Below are positions 8,439-17,277 of a DNA stretch of 64,000 nucleotides, one piece after another. The translations under genes and the position numbers were made by a program. This DNA is from Paroceanicella profunda (GTDB lineage Bacteria > Pseudomonadota > Alphaproteobacteria > Rhodobacterales > Rhodobacteraceae): contig NZ_CP040818.1 in assembly GCF_005887635.2 (NCBI RefSeq), forward strand, positions 2,696,501 to 2,760,500, written 5' to 3'. The notes beneath the pieces are model-generated. The model saw only the letters and a program-made list of their open reading frames with translations, searched no databases and was not told the DNA's origin. Position 1 is the first letter of the stretch, and every line of letters starts with the position of its first letter.

Positions 8439-9545
8439 ATGAAGTCCATGTCACGTCGGGCGCTGGTCGTGGGAGCGGGCATCAACGGGCTGTGCACCGC
8501 GAGGGCCCTGGTCCACCGGGGGTGGGAGGTGAAGCTGCTCGAGGCCGGGCCGCTGCCCAACCCGCATGCCGCCTCCCATGACTTCCACCGCCTGATCCGG
8601 CCGCATTACGCCGACCACCCGGTCTACGCCAGCCGCTTCGGCGCGGCGCTGGCGGCCTGGGAGGAGGTGTGGCGCGATCTCGGCGCCACCCATTACGTGC
8701 CCCGCGGCATGGTGGCGCTCAGCCGCGCGCCGGGCGACTGGTCGGAGCGCGCCGGCATCAGCCTGGCCGCGCATGGCATCGCCCACAGCGTGCTGCCGGC
8801 GGAGGAGCTCGCCTCCCGCTTCCCGCACCTGGAGACGGAGGGCGTGCGCTCCGCGCTCTGGACCGGGCAGGGCGGCGCGCTGCTGGCGGACCGGATCCTC
8901 GCGGGGCTGGCGGAGTGGCTGGCCGGCCGCGGGGTGCGCCTGCACCCCCACACGCCGGTGACCGGGGTGGACGCCGCCGCCGGCCGGGTGGAGACGCCGC
9001 GCGGCTCCTTCTCCGCCGACCTCGTGGTGCTGGCAACCGGCGTCACCCTGCCGGACATCTCGCCCGTGCCGGTGCCCGGCGCCGAGCCGCGGCGCTGCAC
9101 GGTCGTCTACGCCGACATCCCCCCCGACCTGCTGCCTCTGTGGGAGGACGCGCCCTGCTGGATCGACCTCGGGGATGGCGACGACCTCTGGGGCATGCCG
9201 CCCATGCTGGGCCTGCCGGCGAAATTCGGCTGCGGGCTGGACACCCGCGCCGGCGACCCGGCGCGCGAGCGCGAGGCCTCGGACGCGGACACGGACCGTA
9301 TCCTCTCGCATTACCTCGGCCGGATGAAGGGCGCGGAACGGTTCATCCCGCGCGCCACCGTGGCGAATTTCTACCTCATGGCGGAGGAGGAGCGCTTCTT
9401 CCTGCGCCAGCAGGGCAGGGTGATCAGCCTCTCCGCCGATTCGGGCCACGGCTTCAAGTTCGGCGCGCTCACCGGAGAGGACGTGGCCCGCGCCATCGAG
9501 GATGACCGGGTGGAGGAAACCGCGCGGCTGCTTGCCGCGCTGTGA
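8439..9545 (+). CDS. FAD-dependent oxidoreductase, DAO (D-amino acid oxidase/sarcosine oxidase-like) family
   Basis: A 368-residue flavoprotein. The dinucleotide-binding motif VVGAGINGL occurs at once and the C-terminal FAD contact SADSGHGFKFG is of the glycine/sarcosine oxidase type. Start choice: the ATG at 8439 has GGGAG eight bases before it; an alternative ATG nine bases later (8448) is possible. The fold is typical of enzymes that oxidise secondary or primary amines (sarcosine, glycine, N-methyl amino acids), but the substrate cannot be read from the sequence. It is a single gene, divergent from nudC and followed at 60 bp by the SRP RNA. Confidence 0.85.
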   Translation: MKSMSRRALVVGAGINGLCTARALVHRGWEVKLLEAGPLPNPHAASHDFHRLIRPHYADHPVYASRFGAALAAWEEVWRDLGATHYVPRGMVALSRAPGDWSERAGISLAAHGIAHSVLPAEELASRFPHLETEGVRSALWTGQGGALLADRILAGLAEWLAGRGVRLHPHTPVTGVDAAAGRVETPRGSFSADLVVLATGVTLPDISPVPVPGAEPRRCTVVYADIPPDLLPLWEDAPCWIDLGDGDDLWGMPPMLGLPAKFGCGLDTRAGDPAREREASDADTDRILSHYLGRMKGAERFIPRATVANFYLMAEEERFFLRQQGRVISLSADSGHGFKFGALTGEDVARAIEDDRVEETARLLAAL

Positions 9546-9570
9546 GGCGCGCGTGGCGCGCATCGCGGGG

Positions 9571-9599
9571 TTGATCCCGCCGCGCCGCTGGCCTATATC
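9571..9599 (+). promoter_or_regulatory. Predicted sigma-70 promoter of the SRP RNA gene
   Basis: TTGATC (9571-9576) and TATATC (9594-9599) are separated by 17 bp. The predicted start 7-8 bases downstream coincides with the first base of the SRP RNA closing stem at 9607. Confidence 0.7.
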
Positions 9600-9604
9600 G
9601 TGCG

Positions 9605-9702
9605 GCGAGAGGTTGGCGCGGGCGGACGCCTCGCCAACCTGGTCAGGTCCGGAAGGAAGCAGCCACAACGAGCCCCGTTCGGGTCGTGTTCAGCCTCTCA
9701 CC
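9605..9702 (+). ncRNA. ffs: Signal recognition particle RNA (small bacterial type)
   Basis: The strand carries the universal SRP domain IV core GGTCAGGTCCGGAAGGAAGC with AGCC after it, at 9640-9664. The ends pair: GAGAGGTTG (9607-9615) with CAGCCTCTC (9691-9699), giving a hairpin RNA of about 95 nt. In bacteria it binds Ffh and targets nascent membrane proteins to FtsY. Its position upstream of murJ and dnaX resembles other Rhodobacterales. A promoter at 9571 and a terminator at 9706 delimit it. Confidence 0.95.
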
Positions 9703-9705
9703 CAG

Positions 9706-9737
9706 AAACCCCGCTCCGGCGGGGTTTCGCGTTTTCC
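9706..9737 (+). terminator. Rho-independent terminator of ffs
   Basis: Perfect 9-bp stem AAACCCCGC (9706-9714) / GCGGGGTTT (9719-9727) with a TCCG loop, followed by a T-rich stretch (TCGCGTTTTC). Confidence 0.88.
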
Positions 9738-10014
9738 GGGCCTGCGATATGTGCCGCGCGGACCATCTGCGCCGACATGGGCTGGCGCCGCTCCTCCTCC
9801 CGCAGGCCGAAAGCAAGGCGCAGCCGGACGGCGGTCGCTCCCGCCCGGGATCTGGCGCGCGGCGCCGGCCCCGGCCGGGGGACGTCCCGGCGCCGGTGCC
9901 GGGCGCATTCAAGGGCCGCCTTCTCCGCAGGCCGCGGAGGTGATCGCCGGCCCCCGGGCGCAGACGATGCGGGCTCGGCGGGCCACGGCGCTCCCCGTCC
10001 GGCCGCCGCGCGAT

Positions 10015-10165
10015 CGGGGCGCGCCACGCGCGCGGTGCGATGAGAGCGCGCCACGTGCGACGCGATGAGGGCGCGTCTCGCGCCACGCGATGAGGGCGCG
10101 TCTCGCGCGCGGTGCGATGAGGGCGCGTCTCGCGCCACGCGATGAAAGCGCGCCACGCGCGCCAT
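10015..10165. repeat. 25-27-bp tandem repeat, five copies
   Basis: In the 556-bp gap before murJ, a unit with the core CGATGAGGGCGCGTCTCGCG recurs with GATGA at 10039, 10064, 10089, 10116 and 10141, so the spacing is 25, 25, 27 and 25 bp. The remainder of the gap (9738-10014, 10166-10293) shows no gene. Confidence 0.9.
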
Positions 10166-10293
10166 GCGCCGGGAGCGCGACGCGGGGCGCGCGGCCGAAC
10201 CGGTTGCGGTTTACCTTGCGCGCAATACCTGCTCAAACCGCGCGAGGCATCAGCCCCCGGCGGCGGGGGCGGTGGCCGGGAGCGGGTGCGCCG

Positions 10294-11829
10294 ATGTCGC
10301 TGTTTCGTGGGTTCCTTTCGGTGGGGGCGTGGACGCTGGCCAGCCGGGTCGTCGGCTTCGCGCGGGACGTGATGATCGCGGCCTACCTGGGCACGGGCCC
10401 GGTGGCGCAGGCCTACACGGTGGCCTTCACCCTGCCCAACATGTTCCGCCGGTTCTTCGCGGAGGGCGCCTTCAATACCGCCTTCGTGCCGATGTTCGCC
10501 CGGCGGCTGGAGGCGGGGGACAACCCGCGCGGCTTTGCCGAGGAGGCCTTCTCCGGGCTCTTCGCCGTGGTGCTGGCGGTGTCGCTGCTGGCGCATCTGG
10601 CCATGCCCTGGCTGGTGCTGGGCATGGCGGCAGGCTTCGCGGGGGATTCGCGCTTCGACCTCGCGGTGGCCTACGGGCGGATCTGCTTTCCCTACATCCT
10701 GTTCATCTCGCTCACCGCGCTGCTGGGCGGGCTGCTGAACGCGGGCGGGCGCTTCATGGCCGCCGCCGCGGCGCCGGTGCTAATGAATGTCGTGCTGATC
10801 GCGGCCATGCTGCTGGCGCAGGCGCGGGGCTGGGACATGGGGCTGACGATGGCCTGGTCCACGCCGGTCTCGGGCATTGCGCAACTGGCCGCGGTGTGGT
10901 GGGCGGCGCGGCGCATGGGCTTCGCGCTGCGGCTGCGCCGGCCGCGCCTCTCACCCGACATGCGCCGGCTGCTGGCGGTGGCGGGCCCGGCGGTGCTGGC
11001 CGGCGGCGTGGTGCAGGTGAACCTGCTGGTGGGCCGCCAGGTGGGCTCGTTCTTCGACCGGGCCATCCCCTGGCTCACCAACGCCGACCGGCTCTACCAG
11101 CTGCCGCTGGGCGTGGTGGGCATCGCCATCGGCATCGTGCTGCTGCCCGACATCTCCCGCCGGCTGGAGAGGGGCGACACCGAGGGCGGCCGCCATGCCT
11201 TCAACCGCGCCACGGAATTCGCGCTGTTCCTCACCCTGCCGGCGGCGGTGGCGCTGGTGGTGGCGGCGCACCCGCTGATCTCGGTGCTGTTCCGGCGCGG
11301 CGCCTTCGCCGAATCGGACGTGGGGCCGACCGCGCTGGCGCTGGCCATCTATGGTGCCGGCCTGCCGGCCTTCGTGCTGCAGAAGGTGCTGCAGCCGCTC
11401 TATTTCGCGCGGGGCGATACGCGCAGCCCGTTCCGCTTCGCCCTGTGGTCCATGCTGGTGAACGCGGGGGTGGCGCTGGGGCTGGCGCCGGTGATCGGCT
11501 TCTCCGCCGCCGCCCTCGGCACCAGCGTGGCGGGTTGGACCATGGCGCTGCAGCTCTGGCGCGGCGCCCGGGCCTTCGGCGCGGCGGCCGCGCCGGATGC
11601 CCGCCTGCGCCGCCGCCTGCCGCGCCTCCTCGCCGCCTCGGCGGTGATGGGGCTGGTGACCTGGGGCGGCCTGCAGGTGCTCGGCCCGGCGTTCTACCAG
11701 CCGGGCCTGCGCTACCTCGCCCTGCTGGGGCTGGTGGTGGCGGGGGGGCTGGCCTACCTCGCCCCGGCGCTGGCGCTCGGCGGGGTCCGGCTGTCGGACC
11801 TGCGCGCCGAACTGGGGCGGCGGGGCTGA
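10294..11829 (+). CDS. murJ: Lipid II flippase MurJ (MviN)
   Basis: A 511-residue polytopic membrane protein of the MOP/MATE-like superfamily that moves lipid II across the inner membrane for peptidoglycan synthesis. The N-terminus matches the family closely (GAWTLASRVVGFARDVMIAAYLG, then AFTLPNMFRRFFAEGAFNTAFVP), including conserved basic residues facing the central cavity. About 14 hydrophobic segments can be counted. The frame is open 68 codons upstream into the 25-bp repeats; the ATG at 10294, preceded by GGGAG, is where homology begins. Length is normal for the family. Confidence 0.95.
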   Translation: MSLFRGFLSVGAWTLASRVVGFARDVMIAAYLGTGPVAQAYTVAFTLPNMFRRFFAEGAFNTAFVPMFARRLEAGDNPRGFAEEAFSGLFAVVLAVSLLAHLAMPWLVLGMAAGFAGDSRFDLAVAYGRICFPYILFISLTALLGGLLNAGGRFMAAAAAPVLMNVVLIAAMLLAQARGWDMGLTMAWSTPVSGIAQLAAVWWAARRMGFALRLRRPRLSPDMRRLLAVAGPAVLAGGVVQVNLLVGRQVGSFFDRAIPWLTNADRLYQLPLGVVGIAIGIVLLPDISRRLERGDTEGGRHAFNRATEFALFLTLPAAVALVVAAHPLISVLFRRGAFAESDVGPTALALAIYGAGLPAFVLQKVLQPLYFARGDTRSPFRFALWSMLVNAGVALGLAPVIGFSAAALGTSVAGWTMALQLWRGARAFGAAAAPDARLRRRLPRLLAASAVMGLVTWGGLQVLGPAFYQPGLRYLALLGLVVAGGLAYLAPALALGGVRLSDLRAELGRRG

Positions 11830-12096
11830 GAGGGCGGAGTCCCGGAGGGGGGAAGGCGCCCCGGTAGCCGCTCCGGCGGCGGCGTGCCCATGGGGGTGAA
11901 CTCCGCGCAGCGGCTCCTGCCTCACCTCCCGGGATCGGGCGCGCGTGCCGCGGGCCCTGCGGACGCCCGCTGCCCGCCGGGGGGACCGCACCCGCCCTCG
12001 CGTGGTGAAACTCCGCTCCCTGGCCGGGCGGCGCTTGTGACCCCGCCGCGCAGGGCTTAGGCTGGCGCAAGACCCCACCCCCCTTCCGAGAGAGCG

Positions 12097-13899
12097 ATGA
12101 GCACGACCGAGCAAGCCGCCTATCATGTCCTGGCCCGCAAGTACCGGCCCTCGACCTTTGCCGATCTCTTCGGGCAGGAGGCGATGGTCCGCACCCTGCG
12201 CAACGCCTTCGAGAACGACCGCATCGCCCATGCCTTCGTGATGACCGGGGTGCGCGGGGTGGGCAAGACCACCACGGCCCGCATCATCGCGCGCGGGCTG
12301 AACTGCGTCGGGCCGGATGGCACGGGGGGCGTGACCATCGAGCCCTGCGGCGTCTGCGGCCCGTGCAGGGCGATTGCCGAGGGCCGGCATGTGGACGTGC
12401 TGGAGATGGACGCCGCCACCCACACCCAGGTGGACCGGATGCGCGAGCTGCTCGCCTCCGTGCCCTACCGGCCCACCGAGACGCGCTACAAGGTCTACAT
12501 CATCGACGAGGTGCACATGCTCAGCACCTCCGCCTTCAACGCGCTGCTGAAGACGCTGGAGGAACCGCCCGAGCATGTGAAGTTCATCTTCGCGACCACC
12601 GAGATCCGCAAGGTGCCGGTGACCGTGCTCTCGCGCTGCCAGCGATTCGACCTGCGCCGCATCGAGCCGGAGGTGATGGTGACGTTCCTCGCCGGCATCG
12701 CGGCGAAGGAAGGCGCCGCCGTGGCGCATGACGCGCTGGCGCTCATTGCGCGCGCGGCGGAGGGGTCGGCGCGCGACGCGCTGTCGCTGCTCGACCAGGC
12801 GATTGCCCATGGCGCGGGCGAGACCACGATGGAGCAGGTGCGCGCCATGCTCGGCCTCGCGGACCGCGGCCGGGTGCTGGACCTCTTCGACCTGGTGATG
12901 CAGGGCGACGCCGCCGGCGCGCTGGCCGAGCTGGGCGAGCAGTATTCCGCCGGCGCGGACCCGGTTTCCGTGCTGCGCGACCTGGCCGAGATCACCCATT
13001 GGGTGTCGGTGGTCAAGATCTCGCCCGATGCGGCGGACGACCCGACCATCGGCCCCGACGAGCGGGTGCGCGGCCGCGACATGGCCACCCGCCTGCCGAT
13101 GCGCGCGCTCACCCGCATGTGGCAGATGCTGCTGAAGGCGCTGGAGGAGGTCTCCACCGCGCCCAACGCGATGATGGCCGCGGAGATGGCGATCATCCGC
13201 CTCACCCATGTGGCCGACCTGCCGAGCCCGGAGGAGCTGGTGCGCCGGCTGTCCGCGCAGCCCGTGCCGCCGGCGCCGGGCGGGGGCGGGGCGCCCGCCG
13301 GATCGCCGGGCGGGGGCATGACCACCGCGCGGGGCGGCCCGGCCGGCACGGTGCATGCGCCGCTGCGCGGGCCCACGGCGGTGATCGCCGGCGGGGCGGG
13401 GGCCGCCCTCGCCCGGGCCCCGCGCCCGGAGGACCCGCTGGCCCGCTACGCCACCTTCGAGGACGTGGTGGCGCTGATCTCGGCAAAGCGCGACGTGAAG
13501 CTGCTGGTCGACGTGGAGAACCATCTGCGGCTGGTGAGCTATGCTCCCGGACGCATCGAGTTCGAGCCGGCGGGCGACGCCCCGCCGCAGCTTGCCGCCA
13601 ATCTCTCGCAACGGCTGCAGACCTGGACGGGCGCGCGCTGGGGCGTGTCGATCACCGGGTCCGGCGGCGGCACGACCATCTCGGAGAAGAAGGCCGAGAC
13701 CCGCCAGGATCTGCAGGGCCGTGCCCTTCAGCACCCGCTCGTGCAGGCCGCCCTGGCCGCCTTCCCCGGTGCCGAGATCCGCGAGGTGCGCGACGCCGCG
13801 GCACTGGCGGAACCGGACGTGGAGGCTTATGTGCCCATCGACCCGGATGACGTGCCGGATGACTGGGATCCGCTGGATCCGTTTGGCGAGGAGATGTGA
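12097..13899 (+). CDS. dnaX: DNA polymerase III subunit gamma/tau
   Basis: A 600-residue clamp-loader subunit. The AAA+ domain carries Walker A GVRGVGKTT near residue 52, a four-cysteine zinc module (CGVCGPC preceded by the Cys of GLNC), the DExx-box IIDEVHML and sensor 1 FIFATTE with the SRCQRFDLRR sensor region. A Pro/Gly-rich linker (about residues 388-445) leads to the tau-specific C-terminal region that contacts the polymerase and helicase. It begins the dnaX-ybaB-recR cluster; ybaB follows after 3 bases. No obvious frameshift signal for a separate gamma form was noticed. Confidence 0.96.
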   Translation: MSTTEQAAYHVLARKYRPSTFADLFGQEAMVRTLRNAFENDRIAHAFVMTGVRGVGKTTTARIIARGLNCVGPDGTGGVTIEPCGVCGPCRAIAEGRHVDVLEMDAATHTQVDRMRELLASVPYRPTETRYKVYIIDEVHMLSTSAFNALLKTLEEPPEHVKFIFATTEIRKVPVTVLSRCQRFDLRRIEPEVMVTFLAGIAAKEGAAVAHDALALIARAAEGSARDALSLLDQAIAHGAGETTMEQVRAMLGLADRGRVLDLFDLVMQGDAAGALAELGEQYSAGADPVSVLRDLAEITHWVSVVKISPDAADDPTIGPDERVRGRDMATRLPMRALTRMWQMLLKALEEVSTAPNAMMAAEMAIIRLTHVADLPSPEELVRRLSAQPVPPAPGGGGAPAGSPGGGMTTARGGPAGTVHAPLRGPTAVIAGGAGAALARAPRPEDPLARYATFEDVVALISAKRDVKLLVDVENHLRLVSYAPGRIEFEPAGDAPPQLAANLSQRLQTWTGARWGVSITGSGGGTTISEKKAETRQDLQGRALQHPLVQAALAAFPGAEIREVRDAAALAEPDVEAYVPIDPDDVPDDWDPLDPFGEEM

Positions 13900-13902
13900 G
13901 CG

Positions 13903-14238
13903 ATGTTCAAGGGTCTCGGCGACATGTCGAAGCTGATGAAGCAGGCGCAGGAGATGCAGCAGAAGATGGCCGATGCGCAGGCCCGGCTGGAGGAGATCGA
14001 GGCCGAGGGCAGCGCCGGCGCCGGCATGGTCCGCGCCGTGGTCTCGGCCAAGGGCCTGCTGAAGCGGGTCAGCATCGACCCGTCGATCTTCTCCGCCGAG
14101 GACCGCGAGGTGGTCGAGGACCTGATCGTCGCCGCCGTGCAGGACGCGCAGGAGAAGGGCCAGGAGAAGGCCCAGGCCGAGATGGCGAGCGTGACCGAGG
14201 GCATGCCGCTGCCCCCCGGCATGAAACTGCCGTTCTGA
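13903..14238 (+). CDS. ybaB: Nucleoid-associated protein YbaB/EbfC
   Basis: A 111-residue small dimeric DNA-binding protein. The N-terminal helix is Met/Gln-rich (MSKLMKQAQEMQQKMADAQ), as in the family, followed by the beta-strand region and a charged C-terminal helix. The gene starts 3 bases after the dnaX stop and is in the conserved dnaX-ybaB-recR order, which links it to recombination and replication-fork repair. Length and motifs are typical. Confidence 0.95.
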   Translation: MFKGLGDMSKLMKQAQEMQQKMADAQARLEEIEAEGSAGAGMVRAVVSAKGLLKRVSIDPSIFSAEDREVVEDLIVAAVQDAQEKGQEKAQAEMASVTEGMPLPPGMKLPF

Positions 14239-14401
14239 CCCTGCAAGGGTCCGGCGGCGCCCGGCCCGCAGGGCAGGTGACGGGCCGGGCCAGGTGAGGG
14301 GCCGTGCGGGACCGCGCGACCGGGCAAGGCGGGCATGGAACCAGCGGGCCGGGCCACCGCGGATACGGGACGCCGGCGAGGTGCGCGGATGAGGAACACC
14401 G

Positions 14402-14422
14402 ATGAGTGACGCCTATGAGTGA
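14402..14422 (+). CDS. Six-codon minicistron overlapping the recR start (possible leader)
   Basis: ATGAGTGAC occurs twice, at 14402 and 14415. The first copy has the better-placed ribosome site (GAGGAAC) but reads only six codons (MSDAYE) before TGA at 14420-14422, which overlaps the recR start codon region. The second copy opens recR. It may simply be a duplicated start, or translation of the mini-ORF may feed recR. Confidence 0.3.
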   Translation: MSDAYE

Positions 14423-15020
14423 CGGGGCCGGCAAGGAAATCGAACGGCTGATCGACCTGATGGCCCGGCTTCCGGGCCTCGGGCCGCGCTCCGCCCGCCG
14501 GGCGGTTCTGGCAATGATCCAGAAGCGCAGCCTGATGCTGGAGCCGCTGGCCCAGGCGCTCACCGATGTGTCCGCCACGGCGCGCGAATGCGTGGAATGC
14601 GGCAACATCGGCACGTCGGACATCTGCGCGATCTGCGCGGACCCGCGCCGCGACCCGGGCCTTCTCTGCGTGGTCGAGGATGTCTCCGACCTTTGGGCGA
14701 TGGAGCGCACCGGCGTGTTCGCTGGGCGCTACCACGTGCTGGGCGGCGTGCTCTCCGCGCTGGACGGCACCGGGCCGGAGGACCTGCGCCTGCCGCGCCT
14801 GGTGGCGCTGGCCGGCAGCGTCGATGTGCGCGAGGTCATCCTCGCCCTCGGCACCACCGTCGACGGCCAGACCACCGCCCATTACATCGCCGAGGCGCTC
14901 GCCGGCTGCAGCGTGGCGGTGAGCTCGCTCGCCCAGGGCGTGCCGGTGGGCGGCGAACTGGATTACCTCGATGACGGCACCATCTCCGCCGCCCTGCGCG
15001 CCCGCCGGGTGATGGGCTGA
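14415..15020 (+). CDS. recR: Recombination protein RecR
   Basis: A 201-residue RecFOR-pathway protein that loads RecA at gaps. Visible parts are the helix-hairpin-helix region ([18 protein letters not shown]), a zinc finger ([16 protein letters not shown]), and the Toprim domain ([18 protein letters not shown] ... GRYHVLGG). The chosen ATG at 14415 gives the family's normal N-terminus; a GTG nine bases upstream is in frame but less likely. It ends the dnaX-ybaB-recR cluster after a 176-bp gap. Confidence 0.95.
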   Translation: MSDGAGKEIERLIDLMARLPGLGPRSARRAVLAMIQKRSLMLEPLAQALTDVSATARECVECGNIGTSDICAICADPRRDPGLLCVVEDVSDLWAMERTGVFAGRYHVLGGVLSALDGTGPEDLRLPRLVALAGSVDVREVILALGTTVDGQTTAHYIAEALAGCSVAVSSLAQGVPVGGELDYLDDGTISAALRARRVMG

Positions 15021-15040
15021 GGCGTCAGCCTTGGGCAGGC

Positions 15041-15091
15041 GCCGGCCTCGCCCTCGGGCATGGTCGCCGCCGGGGCGGGCGCGAGGCCGGC
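15041..15091 (+). terminator. Inverted repeat after recR (possible terminator)
   Basis: Perfect 11-bp arms GCCGGCCTCGC (15041-15051) and GCGAGGCCGGC (15081-15091) around a 29-base loop, followed by ATTTCGCG. It lies 21 bases after the recR stop. The rest of the 441-bp gap to the EamA gene shows no supportable feature. Confidence 0.35.
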
Positions 15092-15461
15092 ATTTCGCGC
15101 CATGAGCGGGAACCATGCCAGACGTATCGAAGGGGCCTGACCGGAGGACAGACCGCCGCAGGCCGTCGCGGCGCCTGAGCGGAAACGGTTCGGCAGGAGC
15201 GGTCTTCGCCCCGCTGGCCGCCCAAGCCGAAAGCAAGGTCGTCCGTTCGAGGGTTTCCCCCGGCGTCGCGACATCCGGCAGGGCGGACCGGCGCCAGCGG
15301 GGAGGGTCGGGCCCGCCGGGTCCGGCGATGTCGTTGCGCCCGCCTGCCATCGGCCGGTCCCCCGTCGCGCCCCTTTCCGATGCCCGATGTCGCGGCTCGG
15401 CGATGAGGCATGGTGGCGCCGCCCGTCGGCGGGGCCCGAATGACTTTCGGCGCCGCCGGGC

Positions 15462-16385
15462 TCAGGCGGCGCGGCGCTGGCGGCGCAGTTGTGCCTCGCG
15501 CCGGGCGATGTAGAGGGTGGAGCCGATGATGATGACGGAGCCGGCCAGCGTGGCGGCGTCGAGCGTCTCGGCGTAGATCAGGTAGCCCGCAGCACCCAGC
15601 AGCACCAGCCGCAGGTAGGTGAGCGGGGCCAGCAGGCCGGCCTCGCCGAAGCGATAGGCTTGGATGTCGGCCAGCCCGCGCATCGCGCCCGCCGCGATCA
15701 TGGCCAGCATCACCATCCACAGCCAGGGCGTGTCGGGCAACTCCAGCACCGGCCAGGCGGCGGGCACGGAGATCAGCATCGTCACCGCGGCCGAGGACAG
15801 CAGGGTGGAGAAGGAACCGTCCGTCTCCGCCAGCCGCCGCGACATCGACAGCGCCAGCGCCAGCAGCAGCGAGGAGGCCAGCGCCGCCAGCATCGCGATG
15901 TCGAAGCTCTCCGCCGTGGGCCGCAGGATCACCACGGCGCCGAGAAAGCCCAGTGCCGAGGCCGTCCAGCGCCGCGGCCCCACCTTCTCGCCGTGGAACA
16001 CCCCGGCCAGAAGCGTGGCGAAGATCGGGGCGGTGAAGAACAGGATTGTGGCCGTTGCCAGCGGCAGGTGGGCGATGGTGTAGAAGCCGAGATGCATCGA
16101 CACCCCGGTGAGCACCCCGCGCACGAGGTGGTGCCAGGGCAGCGAGAAGCGCGTGCCCCGGCGCAGCCGCGGCACCACCGCGATCATCCCCAGAAGGGCG
16201 AGCAGCGTGATCGCCGAGCGCAGCAGCACCAGCGTCGACGGGCTCAGCGTGGCGGAGAGTTCGCGCACCCCCAGGGTCATCGCGCTGGAGACCAGCACCG
16301 AGACCAGCATCCACAGCGCACCGCGCAGGTTGTCCCGCGCCGGGCGCAGGGTGGCGGCATGAGGGGCGGCTTGGGCGACGGGCAT
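15462..16385 (-). CDS. DMT-superfamily permease, EamA family
   Basis: A 307-residue membrane protein with ten predicted segments arranged as two EamA repeats. The frame stays open upstream through GC-rich sequence, but the ATG at 16385 (MPVAQAAP) is 24 residues before the first membrane segment (ALWMLVSVLVSSAMTLGVREL) and gives a normal EamA length. Such proteins export amino acids or other small metabolites; the substrate is not identifiable. It stands alone between long gene-free stretches. Confidence 0.85.
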   Translation of the reverse strand: MPVAQAAPHAATLRPARDNLRGALWMLVSVLVSSAMTLGVRELSATLSPSTLVLLRSAITLLALLGMIAVVPRLRRGTRFSLPWHHLVRGVLTGVSMHLGFYTIAHLPLATATILFFTAPIFATLLAGVFHGEKVGPRRWTASALGFLGAVVILRPTAESFDIAMLAALASSLLLALALSMSRRLAETDGSFSTLLSSAAVTMLISVPAAWPVLELPDTPWLWMVMLAMIAAGAMRGLADIQAYRFGEAGLLAPLTYLRLVLLGAAGYLIYAETLDAATLAGSVIIIGSTLYIARREAQLRRQRRAA

Positions 16386-16725
16386 CACGGCTCCGGGAAG
16401 GTGACAGGTGGACAGGCGGGCCCACCCCGGGGCCGGCGCCCCGGCAGGCGGGACACCGCGCGGCGCAGGGGGCGCGGATCGGCGGCAGGCTCCCCCGGTC
16501 CACAAGCCCCGCACGCGCAGAGGCGGCCGGCCCGGCGCCCCGGGGCCCCTGTTTCCGTATACGCCGATGTGCGCCTCATATGGAAGGCCCCCTGACATAT
16601 TCGCGCAAGCTCCTGTGCGCGTCCGCATGGGGACGGGCCGCACTCGGAACGCACAACTTCGCCGGAGCCGTGACGGACCCGGCGCACGCGCGTCCCGCCG
16701 GGGCCTCGACGCACTCGTGCTCCGC

Positions 16726-16900
16726 GTGCCGTGCGGGACGCGGTGTGCATCTGCCCGCCGGTGCCGGGCGGTAATCGGTGCGCATGTGCCTGCCGGTGCC
16801 GGGTGGGAAGCGGGACGCACGCCCCCGCGGGTGCCGTGCGGGATGCGGGAGGCAGGGTTCCTCGGGTGCCGTGCGGAATACGAGTCGCCGGCTTGCGCGG
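16726..16900. repeat. 35-bp tandem repeat, five copies
   Basis: In the 892-bp gap between the EamA and TPR genes, GTGCCG recurs at 16726, 16761, 16796, 16831 and 16866, an exact 35-bp period. Copies share a GTGCCGTGCGGGA-like opening and have drifted in the remainder. The rest of the gap (16386-16725, 16901-17277) contains no gene that I can support. Confidence 0.88.
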
Positions 16901-17277
16901 TGGGTCAGCGGGGCACGGGCGCGCGGTTGTGCGGCCCGGAAGCGCGCGGGCAGGGGAGGGACGGTCGGGCCGGGAGCAAGACGGCTCCCCCCGCGGATGA
17001 CGGCGCGCCGGCGTCGTCCGGACGCAGGCGCAGGACGGCATGCGGCTTCGGGCGCCGCGTGCAAATGGGTTGCCCAACGGGCGGTTACGGCGTTCGGATG
17101 CGCCGGCCGCACAGGCCGACATGCACCCCGACAGGCCTGGTGCGCAGGCCATACCGGCGCCCGGATCGACCGGTTGCGCGCGCGGCACTCTGACCGCCGG
17201 GCGCGTGCAGGCTTCCAATCCGCGCCATCTGCCCTAGATTGCCAGTCCTGCTTCACAGGAACGGACGAGCTTTGCCG

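Noticed and set aside
10951..13734. 927-codon frame antisense to murJ and dnaX
   Set aside because: Spans two well-supported genes on the other strand and has shadow-type composition.
12097..13899. Programmed frameshift in dnaX producing a gamma form
   Set aside because: No slippery A-rich heptamer with a downstream hairpin was seen in this GC-rich gene.
16726..16900. Possible CRISPR array (35-bp period)
   Set aside because: Units are contiguous and diverged with no unique spacers, and no cas genes are present.
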